Assembly: GCA_019115485.1 (NCBI GenBank) | Contig: DXDM01000005.1 | Coordinates: forward strand, 1 to 64,000 | DNA length: 64,000 nt | Reading direction: 5' to 3' | Origin: Candidatus Barnesiella excrementavium | GTDB taxonomy: Bacteria > Bacteroidota > Bacteroidia > Bacteroidales > Barnesiellaceae | Part shown: one piece after another, positions 17,443-27,014 of the stretch | Layout: each line of letters opens with the position of its first letter | How positions within the stretch are numbered: the stretch's first letter is position 1 | Translations under genes and position numbers: made by a program | Notes under the pieces: model-generated | The model's input: the letters and a program-made list of their open reading frames with translations, nothing else | What the model was told of the DNA's origin: nothing | The model's database searches: none

Positions 17443-19476
17443 ATGAGGATACAAGCTAATACCATGATGTTATTGAGCCTTTTGGCGTGTGGCGCATTGA
17501 CGGCTCAGACAACGGTGTCTCAACTGAATTTGCAGGCCGATTTGAATGCGGCCAGGAAAGTGCGTCCGGTTGAGTATGGGTTTCATTATGAGGAAATCGG
17601 TATGATAGGAGAGGGCGGACTATATGCCGAGATGGTAAGGAACAGAGGACTTGAAGAGGCCACACCTCCCAAGGGTATGGCTGTGATGAACGAACAATAC
17701 GTAGGGGTTGTCAATCCTACCGGACCTAATAAGAAGGTGTTTCACGTGTCGCCCGTTATCGGTTGGGTAACAACGCCTTGCGCATATAGCCCGATTGAGA
17801 TTAGTCGGACAAAGAAGAATCCGCTGAATGAAAAGAATCCACATTCTCTGAGGGTCTTCGTGCATAAAAACCTGTCCGAATTCCCTGGTGCGGCAGTTGT
17901 GAATCAGGGATTCTTCGGCATGAATATAGAGAAAGGTGAACGGTATAAATTGTCGTTTTATGCCGTTGCTTCTACCTACAAAGGTGAGTTGAAGATTTCG
18001 CTGGCCGACAGAGATGCCCGCAGCATCTCGCCGACGGTAGTAGTGGATAATCTGTCAAAGGATTGGAAAAAATATGAGTTTGAACTTACGGCAACAGCCG
18101 ATGACGACCGGGGTTGCTTGCGCATAGAGCCGTCGGGACAGGGGATATTCCAACTGGATATAGTCTCGATGTTCCCGGGAAATACCTGGGATAACGGGAA
18201 ATCGGTTTTCCGGAAGGATATTGTACAGAATCTTGTCGACTATGCTCCCGATTTCCTCCGGTTCCCGGGAGGGTGTATTGTGCATGGGATTAATGAGGAG
18301 ACGATGTATCACTGGAAAGAGACAATAGGTGATATAGCCCGGCGTCCCGGAGCATGGAGCAAGTGGGCACCTTTTTTCAGAAGCGATGGCCTGGGCTATC
18401 ATGAGTTTTATGAACTGTGCGAATACATAGGGGCCGATGCCATGTATGTAACGCCTACGGGAATGGTCTGTACCGAGTTTCTGCACCGGGATAAGAACCG
18501 GAATTTCGAACATCTGGATACCGATATAGACTATTATGTGCAAGATGCCTTGGACGCTATCGAGTATGCGATTGGCGATACCGCTACCCGTTGGGGCGCG
18601 GAACGGGCGCGAAACGGACACCCCGAGCCGTTCCCGTTGAAGTATGTGGAGATAGGGAATGAAGATTTCGGTCCCGAATATTACAAACGGTATAAAAAGA
18701 TTTATGATGCGATTAAAGCCAAGTATCCCCGGTTGATACTGATATCGAGCAGTATCATATTCAAGGAGGAGAACGATAAGCGCAAATATATAAAGGATTA
18801 TCTTTCGCCCCAGGATATTGAGGTTTACGACGAGCATTACTATCAAACCCCCGAGTGGGTGGCTGAGAACTATTATAAGTTTGATGAGTATGACCGAACG
18901 GGGCCCGATATATTCATCGGTGAGTTGGGGATTGGAGGCCAGTATCCCAGGTCTGTTTTGGCCGAAGGTGTCTTCAAGATGGCCTTGGAGCGGAATGGCG
19001 ATATGAACCCGTTGATGGCCGACAGGCCGCTGATGCGTAACTGGGATTTTGTCCGGGACAGCAAGGTATGTCCGTTGTTCTTGCACACGACCTCCAAGAG
19101 TGTAAAGACCTTTAACTATTTCCTGTGTAAGATGTTGCGCGATAATACGATTGGGGTTTCCTATCGGGCCGTGGTCAGCGACGGGGCTCGCGAGTCGGAC
19201 GAGGTATATGCGACTTTGGGAAAAGATGAGGCTACACACGAGTATGTGTTGAAGGTAATCAACATGTCGGGCAAGCCTTATGCGATGAATATCCAAATAG
19301 ATGGATTGAAAGGGAAGAAGAAATGTCGTATGACTACATTGATGACAGATACCCGGACCCGTCAAACTCCCGATAGGGAGGGGGTAATAGCCCCCCGAGA
19401 ATCGGACGTGACTCTTTCGTTCCCGTCGCAAGTTGCCGTAGAGCCCTATTCCTTCACCGTGTACCGGTTTAAGTAA
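17443..19476 (+). CDS. GH51 alpha-L-arabinofuranosidase
   Basis: 677 residues, signal peptide ending ALTAQ. After an N-terminal CBM4-like jelly roll (about 90-240), the TIM barrel begins with 'FLRFPGGCIVHG'. The acid/base Glu lies in 'YVEIGNEDFGPEYY', and the likely nucleophile Glu in 'DIFIGELGIGG'; both are in the expected order. The C-terminal beta-sandwich is recognisable ('YVLKVINMSGKPYAMNI', 'PYSFTVYRFK'). The enzyme releases terminal alpha-L-arabinofuranose from arabinan or arabinoxylan chains, most likely in the periplasm. It starts 2 bp after the sialidase-fold gene and is the strongest indicator of an arabinose-containing PUL substrate. Confidence 0.93.
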   Translation: MRIQANTMMLLSLLACGALTAQTTVSQLNLQADLNAARKVRPVEYGFHYEEIGMIGEGGLYAEMVRNRGLEEATPPKGMAVMNEQYVGVVNPTGPNKKVFHVSPVIGWVTTPCAYSPIEISRTKKNPLNEKNPHSLRVFVHKNLSEFPGAAVVNQGFFGMNIEKGERYKLSFYAVASTYKGELKISLADRDARSISPTVVVDNLSKDWKKYEFELTATADDDRGCLRIEPSGQGIFQLDIVSMFPGNTWDNGKSVFRKDIVQNLVDYAPDFLRFPGGCIVHGINEETMYHWKETIGDIARRPGAWSKWAPFFRSDGLGYHEFYELCEYIGADAMYVTPTGMVCTEFLHRDKNRNFEHLDTDIDYYVQDALDAIEYAIGDTATRWGAERARNGHPEPFPLKYVEIGNEDFGPEYYKRYKKIYDAIKAKYPRLILISSSIIFKEENDKRKYIKDYLSPQDIEVYDEHYYQTPEWVAENYYKFDEYDRTGPDIFIGELGIGGQYPRSVLAEGVFKMALERNGDMNPLMADRPLMRNWDFVRDSKVCPLFLHTTSKSVKTFNYFLCKMLRDNTIGVSYRAVVSDGARESDEVYATLGKDEATHEYVLKVINMSGKPYAMNIQIDGLKGKKKCRMTTLMTDTRTRQTPDREGVIAPRESDVTLSFPSQVAVEPYSFTVYRFK

Positions 19477-19555
19477 TGCGCTTTCACCGGTTCGTTATTC
19501 CCGGTGAAGTAGTAAGAATCACCAATTTATTAATAACAAGTATAATTAAATAGAA

Positions 19556-21097
19556 ATGACAGTCATGAAATCAAAACTGTTATTATTACCCTCTTTGTTT
19601 CTGTTGGGTTGTACGGAGCAGAAACCGGCAACTCCCAATGTCATCGTGATTTTGGCCGATGATTTGGGTTTTGGCGATGTGAGTGCCTACGGTTCGAAAA
19701 CCATACACACCCCCAATATCGATAAGTTGGCCCGGGAAGGGGTTTGCTTTACCAATGGATATGCCACGTCGGCCACATCGACCCCCAGTCGGTACGCCCT
19801 GATGACCGGCATGTATCCCTGGAAAAACAGTGAGGCGAAAATTTTGCCGGGCGATGCTCCCTTGATAATCGATGAACAGACCTTTACCTTGCCCGAGATG
19901 ATGAGGCAGGCCGGCTATAAGACGGCTGCCATAGGGAAATGGCATCTGGGTATGGGCCGTGGCCAGGTCGATTGGAATAAGCCGGTCGTTCCGGGAGCCA
20001 ATCAAATAGGATTTGACTATTCCTGCCTGATTGCGGCAACGAACGATAGGGTCCCGACCGTTTATGTTGAAGATGGTCTGGTGGTAGGCTTGGATCCCGC
20101 CGACCCTATTTATGTGGATTATGAGCATAATTTCGAGGGTGAACCTACGGCCTTGTCGAATCCCGAATTGCTGAAAATGAAATGGAGCCATGGGCATAAC
20201 AATTCGATTGTAAACGGAATCCCCCGTATTGGTTATATGAAGGGCGGTGAGAAGGCTCGATGGGTCGACGAGAATATGGCCGATTATTTTCTGGGTAAAG
20301 TGAAGCGTTTTGTGACGGAGAATAAGGACCGCCCCTTTTTCCTGTATTACGGGTTGCATCAACCTCATGTGCCCAGGGCACCGCATCAACGATTTGTAGG
20401 GACTACCGGCCTCGGTGCCCGTGGCGATGCAATAGCCGAGGCCGACTGGTGTGTCGGTGAGTTGGTTGCTTGTCTCGACAGTTTGAATCTCTTGGAGAAT
20501 ACCTTGATTGTTTTTTCAAGCGATAACGGTCCGGTTGTAGATGATGGATATTGGGACGGCTCGGTAGAGAATCTGAAAGATCATAAACCGGCAGGAGGTT
20601 TGCGGGGAGGCAAGTACAGTTTGTATGACGGAGGAACTCACATTCCGCTTTTTGTATATTGGAAGGGGCGGATACAGCCATGTCAATCCGATGCGATTGT
20701 GTCTCAACTGGATTTTCTCGCTTCATTTGCCGATTTGGTCGATAGCCGGGTAAATATCGACTCGTTGAATCTGGACAGCAGGAATGTGTTGCCGGCCCTA
20801 TTGGGGGAAAGTAGTGACGGGCGCGACTATATCATACTCGAAGCACAGGGAAAGATGGCTATCAGAAAAGGCGACTGGATTATGATTCCGCCGTATGCCG
20901 GGCCCGAACGGAATGAGACGGGAAATGAATTGGGTAATTTGGAGGATTTCGGGTTGTATCACGTGAAAAACGATCCGGCTCAAAAGACAAATGTGGCCAA
21001 GGAGTATCCCGATGTGTTGAACGAATTGAAAGATTTGTTTTACCGTACGACCCAAGGTTATTACAAGTCTTACGTGGAAGAGGTGCCTCTGAAATAA
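19556..21097 (+). CDS. Serine-type S1 family sulfatase lipoprotein
   Basis: 513 residues. Lipobox LFLLGC. 'NVIVILADDLGFGD' supplies the metal-binding Asp pair, and 'TSTPSRYALMTG' is the formylglycine motif with Ser, not Cys, at the modified position. 'VFSSDNGP' and the 'GLRGGKYSLYDGGTHIPLF' region are typical of S1 sulfatases. A serine-type enzyme needs an anaerobic sulfatase-maturating radical SAM enzyme, which is not in this window. It probably removes a sulfate ester from the glycan taken up by this PUL. The gene follows GH51 by 79 bp on the same strand and ends at a strong terminator. ATG at 19565 is an alternative start. Confidence 0.92.
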   Translation: MTVMKSKLLLLPSLFLLGCTEQKPATPNVIVILADDLGFGDVSAYGSKTIHTPNIDKLAREGVCFTNGYATSATSTPSRYALMTGMYPWKNSEAKILPGDAPLIIDEQTFTLPEMMRQAGYKTAAIGKWHLGMGRGQVDWNKPVVPGANQIGFDYSCLIAATNDRVPTVYVEDGLVVGLDPADPIYVDYEHNFEGEPTALSNPELLKMKWSHGHNNSIVNGIPRIGYMKGGEKARWVDENMADYFLGKVKRFVTENKDRPFFLYYGLHQPHVPRAPHQRFVGTTGLGARGDAIAEADWCVGELVACLDSLNLLENTLIVFSSDNGPVVDDGYWDGSVENLKDHKPAGGLRGGKYSLYDGGTHIPLFVYWKGRIQPCQSDAIVSQLDFLASFADLVDSRVNIDSLNLDSRNVLPALLGESSDGRDYIILEAQGKMAIRKGDWIMIPPYAGPERNETGNELGNLEDFGLYHVKNDPAQKTNVAKEYPDVLNELKDLFYRTTQGYYKSYVEEVPLK

Positions 21098-21137
21098 ATT
21101 TTTTTCGTAGAGATTGACATTAATTATGTGATAAGAG

Positions 21138-21177
21138 GAGGAGGCTCTCCGGCATTGAGTTGCCGGGGAGCCTCCTC
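21138..21177 (+). terminator. Terminator ending the first PUL
   Basis: 17-bp stem GAGGAGGCTCTCCGGCA/TGCCGGGGAGCCTCCTC with one G-U pair and a 6-nt loop, followed by GCTTTTG. It lies between the convergent sulfatase and valS genes and may serve both. Confidence 0.8.
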
Positions 21178-21209
21178 GCTTTTGTATGGTTTCGGAACGA
21201 TAGCCGGCC

Positions 21210-23834
21210 TTATTTTTTGAGAGCGGCTATACTCTCTTCAATCGATTTGATTTTCTCTTCGGCGTCGGCCTTTTTCTTCCGCTCCATGGCTACGACAGCT
21301 TCGGGGGCGTTTTGCACGAAACGCTCGTTGTTGAGTTTGCCCATCACGGTTTTAAGGAATCCCTGGGCATATTTCAACTCGCCTTCGAGTTTCTTCAACT
21401 CGGCTTCTACGTCGATGTTGTTGCCCAGCGGTATGGCATACTCGGTGGCATGTACGCGGAACGAAGCGGCGGCAGGGTCTTTCTCGTCGATGGTCTCGAT
21501 GGCCGCGAGGTTGGTCATCTTGGTGAGTACGCAGTCGTTGGTGTGGTCGTGAACCCCGATGATTTGCAGCGTGAGGGGCTCTTTGTTGGCAATACCCTTT
21601 TGCAGACGCACGGTACGTATGCCAGCTACAACTTGCTTGGTGGTCTCGAAGCGGTTGATGATTTCGTCGTCGACCGGGTGAGCCTCGGGCATGCGGGCAT
21701 ACATGATGCTCTCGCCCTCCTTACGTTCGTAGAGGTGTTGCCACAACTCTTCGGTGATGAAGGGCATGAAGGGGTGCAACATGCGCAGCAGAGCGTCGAA
21801 GTAGGTGAGGGTAGCCTCGTAGGTAGCACGGTCGATGGGCTGTTGATAGCCGGGCTTGATCATTTCGAGGTACCACGACGAGAATTCGTCCCAGAAGAGG
21901 CGGTATATGGCCATGAGCGCTTCGGATAGACGGTATTTCCCGAAGAGGTCTTTCACCTCGGCCAAGGTGCGGCTGAGTTGGGCGTCGAACCACTTGACGG
22001 CGATTTGTGCCGTTTGCGGCTGTTCGAGTTTCTCGTCGACGGTCCAGCCTTTTACCAGGCGGAAGGCGTTCCATATCTTGTTGTTGAAGTTGCGGCCCTG
22101 TTCGCACAGCGCATCGTCATATAGAATGTCGTTGCCTGCGGGTGCGGCCAGCATGAGGCCCATGCGCACGCCGTCGGCGCCGTAGGTCTTGATGAGTTCG
22201 AGGGCATCGGGCGAGTTGCCGAGCGATTTCGACATTTTCCGTCCGATTTTGTCGCGCACGATTCCGGTGAAGTAGACATTCTTGAAGGGCTTTTCGCCGG
22301 TGTATTCGTAACCGGCCATAATCATGCGGGCTACCCAGAAGAAGATGATGTCGGGACCCGTCACGAGGTCGCTCGTGGGGTAGTAGTATTTCATCTCTTC
22401 GTTGCCGGGATTGTTGATGCCGTCGAAGAGCGAGATGGGCCACAGCCACGACGAGAACCAGGTGTCGAGGCAATCTTCGTCCTGACGGAGGTCGCTCAGT
22501 TGCAGCGAGTTGTCGCCGCTCTTCTTGCGAGCCAGCACGAGAGCCTCTTCGGGCGTCTCGGCCACCACGAATCCACCTTGCGGCAGGTAGTAGGCCGGTA
22601 TGCGGTGACCCCACCACAACTGACGCGAGATGCACCAGTCCTTGATGTTCTCCATCCAGTAGCGGTAGGTGTTCTTGAATTTGTCGGGGTGGAACTTGAT
22701 GTCGTCGTTCATGACGGCTTTGAGGGCCGGTTCGGCCAGTTTGCCCATCTTGACAAACCACTGCATCGAGAGTTTGGGCTCGATTACCACGTTGGTACGC
22801 TCCGAGTAGCCCACCTTGTTGTCATAGTCCTCCACCTTTTCGAGCAGGTTGGCGGCTTGCAGGTCTTTGGCAATCTGCTTGCGCACGTCGAAGCGGTCCA
22901 TGCCGATATAGAGGCCGCCGGCCTCGCTGATGGTTCCGTTGTCGTTGAAGATGTCGATGGTGGGCAGGTTGTATTTCTCGCCCAGCATGTAGTCGTTTAC
23001 GTCGTGGGCCGGGGTTACTTTCAGACAGCCGGTACCGAACTCGATGTCGACGTAGTCGTCCATGATGATGGGTATGACGCGGTTGACCAGCGGTACGATT
23101 ACCTTCTTCCCTTTGAGGAAGGTGTAGCGGGGGTCGTTGGGGTTGACGCACACGGCCGTATCGCCCAAGATGGTTTCGGGACGGGTCGTGGCTACGACGA
23201 TGTATTTGTCCTCCCCTTCGATGTAGTAGCGCAGGTAGTAGAGCTTGCTGTGCTCTTCCTTGTAGATTACCTCTTCGTCAGAGAGGGCGGTGAGTGCCTT
23301 GGGGTCCCAGTTGACCATGCGCACGCCGCGGTAGATGAGACCTTTGTTGTAGAGGTCGACAAACACTTTCAGCACACTCTTGGAGCGCACCTCGTCCATG
23401 GTGAAGGCGGTGCGGTCCCAGTCGCACGAGGCACCCAGCTTTTGCAGCTGTTTCAAGATGATGCCGCCATGTTCTTCTTTCCACTCCCAGGCATATTTGA
23501 GGAACTCCTCACGGGTGAGGTCGCTTTTTTTGATGCCCTGGGCTGCCAGTTTGTTCACCACCTTGGCTTCGGTAGCAATCGAGGCGTGGTCGGTGCCGGG
23601 TACCCAGCAGGCGTTTTTGCCCTCCATGCGGGCGCGGCGGACGAGAATGTCCTGTATCGTGTTGTTGAGCATGTGCCCCATGTGCAGAATACCGGTGACG
23701 TTGGGGGGCGGAATGACTACGGTGTAGGGTTCACGACCGTCGGGCTTCGACTTGAAAAGCCCGTTTTTCAACCAATAGGCATACCATTTTTCCTCCACGT
23801 CGGCGGGATTGTACTTTGTGGCAAGTTCGTTCAT
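21210..23834 (-). CDS. valS: Valyl-tRNA synthetase
   Basis: 874 residues, full length for the family. The class I signatures are present: '[15 protein letters not shown]' (HIGH motif, about residue 50) and '[15 protein letters not shown]' (KMSKS, about residue 535). Between them lies the CP1 editing domain ('[13 protein letters not shown]', '[10 protein letters not shown]'). After the anticodon-binding domain, a C-terminal coiled coil ('[22 protein letters not shown]...[23 protein letters not shown]') closes the protein. It charges tRNA-Val and edits mischarged Thr. It is transcribed alone, convergent with the PUL. Confidence 0.98.
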   Translation of the reverse strand: MNELATKYNPADVEEKWYAYWLKNGLFKSKPDGREPYTVVIPPPNVTGILHMGHMLNNTIQDILVRRARMEGKNACWVPGTDHASIATEAKVVNKLAAQGIKKSDLTREEFLKYAWEWKEEHGGIILKQLQKLGASCDWDRTAFTMDEVRSKSVLKVFVDLYNKGLIYRGVRMVNWDPKALTALSDEEVIYKEEHSKLYYLRYYIEGEDKYIVVATTRPETILGDTAVCVNPNDPRYTFLKGKKVIVPLVNRVIPIIMDDYVDIEFGTGCLKVTPAHDVNDYMLGEKYNLPTIDIFNDNGTISEAGGLYIGMDRFDVRKQIAKDLQAANLLEKVEDYDNKVGYSERTNVVIEPKLSMQWFVKMGKLAEPALKAVMNDDIKFHPDKFKNTYRYWMENIKDWCISRQLWWGHRIPAYYLPQGGFVVAETPEEALVLARKKSGDNSLQLSDLRQDEDCLDTWFSSWLWPISLFDGINNPGNEEMKYYYPTSDLVTGPDIIFFWVARMIMAGYEYTGEKPFKNVYFTGIVRDKIGRKMSKSLGNSPDALELIKTYGADGVRMGLMLAAPAGNDILYDDALCEQGRNFNNKIWNAFRLVKGWTVDEKLEQPQTAQIAVKWFDAQLSRTLAEVKDLFGKYRLSEALMAIYRLFWDEFSSWYLEMIKPGYQQPIDRATYEATLTYFDALLRMLHPFMPFITEELWQHLYERKEGESIMYARMPEAHPVDDEIINRFETTKQVVAGIRTVRLQKGIANKEPLTLQIIGVHDHTNDCVLTKMTNLAAIETIDEKDPAAASFRVHATEYAIPLGNNIDVEAELKKLEGELKYAQGFLKTVMGKLNNERFVQNAPEAVVAMERKKKADAEEKIKSIEESIAALKK

Positions 23835-23904
23835 AAATCGATTCTTTCAGAGATTCTTACTGTTTGGTGGCGCAAGCCGGTTTCCCTCTTGCGCCAATCG
23901 GGTG

Positions 23905-23912
23905 CAAAAGTA
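23905..23912 (-). promoter_or_regulatory. -7 promoter element of valS
   Basis: TACTTTTG on the minus strand, about 70 bp upstream of the valS ATG. No TTTG box is found at the usual spacing, so only the -7 element is called. Confidence 0.4.
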
Positions 23913-23963
23913 TAAAATATTTTCCGAAAAAGATACTCCTTTGTTGCCAAAGTGGCTCGTAAC

Positions 23964-25148
23964 CTATCGATTAAGATGGTTTACGGCCGCTTCCAGTTGT
24001 TCGAGTGCTTGTTGCAGTACGGCGCGCGGCGTGCCCACGTTGAGGCGCATGTGGCCTTTGCCTTCGGGACCGAACATTTCGCCGTCGTTGAGGGCGAGCC
24101 GCGCCTTGTCGACGAAGAGGTCGATGAGGGCGTCGTGGTCGAGTCCAAGCCGGGTGCAGTCGAGCCAGACAATGAACGAGGCCTGGGGACGTATGGCCTT
24201 GATGGCGGGAATATGCCGGTCGAGAAAATCCTCGACGAAGAGTATGTTTTGTTCGATGTAGTGCAGCATCTGCATGCGCCACTCCCGGCAATGGTTATAG
24301 GCAGCTTCGGTGGCGATGGTGGCCATGAAGGTGGGTGCATTCAGCTCGTTGGCGGTGAGCCAGTCGAAGAACCGTTTGCGGATTGTCGGGTTGGGCACGA
24401 TGGCGTAGGAGCTCACCAGTCCGGCAATGTTGAAGGTCTTGGAGGGGGCGCCGAACGAGATGCTGTTCTGGGCGGCCGTCTCCGATACCGAGGCAAAGGG
24501 GTGGTGGTGTGCGCCGAACAGGGGCATGTCGGCATGGATTTCGTCGGCAATGACGAGAATATGATGGCGGGCGCAAATCTCGGCGACCCGTTGCAGCGTT
24601 TCGAGCGGCCATACGACCCCGCCCGGGTTGTGGGGGTTGCAGAGAATGAGCAGTTTGCACTGCGGGTCGATAATCGATTCGAGGTGGTCGAAATCCATTT
24701 CGTATCGGGTACCGTTCCATTTGAGCGGGTTGTGTACCACTTGCCGTCCGTTACCCTCGGGCACCGCCATGAAGGGGGTATAGACGGGTGTCTGTATGAT
24801 AATCTTGTCGCCGGGGTTGCTGAACACGTTCACCGCCAGCCCGATGCCCTTGACGATGCCGGGGATATAGGTAATCCACTCGCGTTTCACTTCCCAGCCG
24901 TGCATGTATTCGAGCCAGTCGACAATCGACTGCCAATAGCTGGCGGGGGCTTCGGCATAGCCGTAGACCGGGTGTTGCAGACGTCGCACGAGCGCTTCGG
25001 TAATGGGAGGAGCTACGGCAAAGTCCATGTCGGCAATCCACAGGGGAATAAGGTCGTCACGACCGTATCGTTCGCACAGCACGTCGGTTTTCACGGCACC
25101 GGTGTGGTGGCGGTCGATAATAGTGTCAAAATCATACTGAATGGCCAT
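23964..25148 (-). CDS. PatB/MalY-family PLP-dependent C-S lyase (cystathionine beta-lyase type)
   Basis: 394 residues, full length. Fold-type I aminotransferase features of the MalY/PatB branch: 'LIPLWIADMDFAVAPPI' near the N-terminus, 'PVYTPFMAV', 'LLILCNPHNPGGVVW', 'VIADEIHADM' (cofactor-binding Asp) and 'SFGAPSKTFNIAGL' holding the Schiff-base Lys. Members cleave cystathionine or other cysteine-S conjugates to thiol, pyruvate and ammonia; some are annotated as aminotransferases. Cytoplasmic. It lies 49 bp downstream of the porin gene on the same strand and may be read through from it. Exact substrate is not evident. Confidence 0.92.
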   Translation of the reverse strand: MAIQYDFDTIIDRHHTGAVKTDVLCERYGRDDLIPLWIADMDFAVAPPITEALVRRLQHPVYGYAEAPASYWQSIVDWLEYMHGWEVKREWITYIPGIVKGIGLAVNVFSNPGDKIIIQTPVYTPFMAVPEGNGRQVVHNPLKWNGTRYEMDFDHLESIIDPQCKLLILCNPHNPGGVVWPLETLQRVAEICARHHILVIADEIHADMPLFGAHHHPFASVSETAAQNSISFGAPSKTFNIAGLVSSYAIVPNPTIRKRFFDWLTANELNAPTFMATIATEAAYNHCREWRMQMLHYIEQNILFVEDFLDRHIPAIKAIRPQASFIVWLDCTRLGLDHDALIDLFVDKARLALNDGEMFGPEGKGHMRLNVGTPRAVLQQALEQLEAAVNHLNR

Positions 25149-25197
25149 GGTATATCGTGTTTAGGTTTTAGGTTTTGCGAGTGGGGGATAGAGCCTC

Positions 25198-26475
25198 TTA
25201 GAAGCCGAGCTCTATCTGAAATCTCAACTGCCAGCGGTCATAGCCCGAGGCCGTGAACTCGTCCTTGTAGTTGTACGAGAGGTCGGCCTGCACTTTCAAC
25301 CGGTGGTCGATGAGGTATTTGGTCACCCCCAGGGTCGACTGGTTGTAGGTGCGGTAGTTGGCATAGGGGCGTACCTCGCTGTCGGGCAGGATTGTCGAGT
25401 TGCGCAAGGCAATCTCCCAGTTGGAGCGGAACAGGTAGCTGGCCTGCACATTGAGGCCCATGCCGGTGAGGATATATTGCTCGACGGTTTCGCCCGATTT
25501 GATAAGGGGCGACGAGGTGCACACGCGGCCCATGAAATCGGTATAGAAGGCAAATCCCTGGTATTTGAGAATGAAGTCGACGAAGTAGGACGACAGGTTG
25601 CGGGTCTGGTCGAAGAGGAGCATCTCGCCGTTGGAGCCTTGTGCCCGCAGCGCGCGGTCGTTGTAGCTGTATGCTCCGGCCAGGAGAATCTTGGGGGTGG
25701 ACTCGCGCTCGAAGTCGCCCTCGATGGCATCGCCCTTACCCTTGAATCGACCCAGGGGGAAAAACTCCAATCGGCCGGTATAGGCCAGGCCGCTGCCTTT
25801 GCTTTTGCCCCAGTTGCGACCCTCGCCCGTGGTAATCGAGGCTTTGGCCGCCATGTCGAACGAGCCGAACAGGTGTTGGTTGTATTCGCCGAACAGACCG
25901 AAATCGCGGTCGAGGTTGAACTCGGAGTTGACAATTGAGCGGTCGACAAACTGCAAGGCGCTCGACGAGTTGATACGTGCCCGGTTGGCCCGGATCTTGG
26001 TCTGGCCGAAGCCGATGTTCCACGTCGCATTGGGCACATAATAGATCATGGCATCGCGCACGATATTGGTGTTGCCGTTGGGCAAGACCTTCGTATCGTA
26101 GGGGGTAAAACCCAGTTGCACGAGGTAGGTGAGCTTGGGGGTGTAGATGTATCCGTTGAAGCGCAGCCGCAACCGTTTCACCCGGGCGTCGATGTCCTGT
26201 GCCTCGAATTTGTTGTTGAATCCCACGTCGACCATGTTCTGCATGCGGATACGCATGGTGAGCTTGTAGCTCTTGTTCTTGGGTTGGAACGAGATGCCGT
26301 TGCCCACTTCGATGTCGGGCATGTGCATGCGTATGTCTCTCAATTCGTCGGCGTAGTTGACATCGGGCAACGTGAAATTGAGTGAGTCGTTTTTGAGCGT
26401 CGAGGTTCCGGCCGAAACCGGTCCCGCCAGAAGCATGAAAGATAATGCCGATAAAAGGAGTCGTCGAAAGTTCAT
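25198..26475 (-). CDS. Porin O/P family outer-membrane protein (phosphate-selective porin type)
   Basis: 425 residues. Signal peptide (LLAGPVSAG). The body alternates polar and aromatic residues as in a 16-strand barrel, with porin O/P hallmarks: 'KLTMRIRMQNMVDVGFNN', 'RLRLRFNGYIYTPKLTYLVQLGF', 'DAMIYYVPNATWNIGFGQTKI' and a C-terminal Phe ('LRFQIELGF') as needed for barrel insertion. OprP/OprO relatives bind phosphate or pyrophosphate, but in this phylum selectivity is untested. A candidate small RNA gene and tRNA-Ser lie upstream on the same strand. Confidence 0.88.
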   Translation of the reverse strand: MNFRRLLLSALSFMLLAGPVSAGTSTLKNDSLNFTLPDVNYADELRDIRMHMPDIEVGNGISFQPKNKSYKLTMRIRMQNMVDVGFNNKFEAQDIDARVKRLRLRFNGYIYTPKLTYLVQLGFTPYDTKVLPNGNTNIVRDAMIYYVPNATWNIGFGQTKIRANRARINSSSALQFVDRSIVNSEFNLDRDFGLFGEYNQHLFGSFDMAAKASITTGEGRNWGKSKGSGLAYTGRLEFFPLGRFKGKGDAIEGDFERESTPKILLAGAYSYNDRALRAQGSNGEMLLFDQTRNLSSYFVDFILKYQGFAFYTDFMGRVCTSSPLIKSGETVEQYILTGMGLNVQASYLFRSNWEIALRNSTILPDSEVRPYANYRTYNQSTLGVTKYLIDHRLKVQADLSYNYKDEFTASGYDRWQLRFQIELGF

Positions 26476-26513
26476 AAGGTTCGTTTTTTTGTCTGTATTA
26501 AAATTTCATGCCG

Positions 26514-26542
26514 CAAAAGTGATGCCCAATTTTGAAAACAAG
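26514..26542 (-). promoter_or_regulatory. Weak candidate promoter of the porin gene
   Basis: On the minus strand CACTTTTG (one mismatch to TAnnTTTG) at 26514-26521 and CTTG at 26539-26542, 17 bp apart, about 40 bp upstream of the porin ATG. The spacing is shorter than elsewhere in this window. Confidence 0.3.
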
Positions 26543-26552
26543 TTGAAATGAC

Positions 26553-26649
26553 AAAAAATCCCAGCTTCGGGAATCGGGCTCCATCGCGATGCGGGTGGTA
26601 TAGCGTCGCGACTTCCTCCGGGCTGCCCAGTTGGTTTGTCCATTCCGAA
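26553..26649 (-). ncRNA. Candidate structured small RNA upstream of the porin gene
   Basis: No credible gene covers 26476-26724. A near-ideal promoter (26656-26687) points into it on the minus strand; the predicted transcript begins near 26649 and ends about 97 nt later at a short hairpin, TCCC-GAAGCT-GGGA, followed by six U. The predicted RNA can close on itself: UUCGGAAU near its 5' end pairs with AUUCCCGAA near its 3' end, and GUCGCGA pairs with UCGCGAU inside. ORFs in the track here overlap the tRNA antisense and look spurious. It could instead be a 5' leader with an attenuator for the porin gene. It lacks the conserved GGAAGG/AGCAG core of SRP RNA in the right arrangement. Family not recognised. 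Confidence 0.45.
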
Positions 26650-26655
26650 CCGCAC

Positions 26656-26687
26656 CAAAAGTACAACCAAAGCGGCAATATTCCAAA
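26656..26687 (-). promoter_or_regulatory. Promoter of the candidate small RNA
   Basis: On the minus strand TTTG (26684-26687) and TACTTTTG (26656-26663) are 20 bp apart, matching the -33/-7 consensus exactly. Confidence 0.6.
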
Positions 26688-26724
26688 GTCCTTCCGAGAA
26701 AAATTGTGCTCCAAGCAAAAATAA

Positions 26725-26758
26725 AAAAGCCCGTATCGTAAAGGCGATACAGGCTTTT
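26725..26758 (-). terminator. Terminator of tRNA-Ser
   Basis: AAAAGCCTGTATCG/CGATACGGGCTTTT read on the minus strand: 14-bp stem with one G-U pair, 6-nt loop, followed by TTTTTTAT (U-run). It starts 10 bp past the tRNA 3' end. Confidence 0.8.
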
Positions 26759-26767
26759 GTGAAGCGT

Positions 26768-26857
26768 TGGCGGAAGGAGGGGGATTCGAACCCCCGGTAC
26801 CCATTCGAGTACGTCAGTTTAGCAAACTGGTGGTTTCAGCCACTCACCCATCCTTCC
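26768..26857 (-). tRNA. tRNA-Ser (anticodon GCT)
   Basis: Reads GGAAGGATGGGTGAGTGG at the 5' end and closes with TCCTTCC, a full 7-bp acceptor stem. The anticodon loop is TTGCTAA (anticodon GCT, decoding AGC/AGU), with a long class II variable arm (ACTCGAATGGGT) and a T-arm GGGGGTTCGAATCCCCC. A discriminator G followed by CCA is encoded (26771-26768). Length 90 nt. Confidence 0.97.
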
Positions 26858-26899
26858 AAAGATGGTGCCGTGTTGAACGGCGTTTTTCCAAACGCAGCG

Positions 26900-26930
26900 C
26901 AAAGATAAGTCGAATATTTGAAACCGCAAA
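26900..26930 (-). promoter_or_regulatory. Promoter of tRNA-Ser
   Basis: On the minus strand TTTG (26927-26930), 19 bp, TATCTTTG (26900-26907). The predicted start lies about 35 bp before the mature tRNA 5' end. Confidence 0.65.
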
Positions 26931-26964
26931 TTTTTTTGCCCTATTTTATTTCACGAATAATCCG

Positions 26965-26972
26965 TATTTTTG
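26965..26972 (+). promoter_or_regulatory. -7 element upstream of mltG
   Basis: TATTTTTG, 42 bp before the mltG ATG. The nearest TTTG (26935-26938) is 26 bp away, longer than usual, so the -33 box is uncertain. The region is divergent with the tRNA-Ser promoter. Confidence 0.4.
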
Positions 26973-27014
26973 TCAGTCGTATCTAATTGGTTCACGTAGA
27001 ATGATAGATTGTTT

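Noticed and set aside
22500-23915. Long plus-strand ORFs antisense to valS (471 aa) and to dnaB (517 aa, 28705-30258)
   Set aside because: Open only because of the codon bias on the real strand; low-complexity Val/Asp/Gly composition and no motifs.
26472-26804. 110-aa minus ORF covering part of tRNA-Ser
   Set aside because: Runs through the tRNA and its terminator; not conserved-looking as protein.
26768-26857. tRNA-Ser as an integration site for a mobile element
   Set aside because: No integrase, direct repeat of the tRNA 3' end or element boundary is seen on either side.
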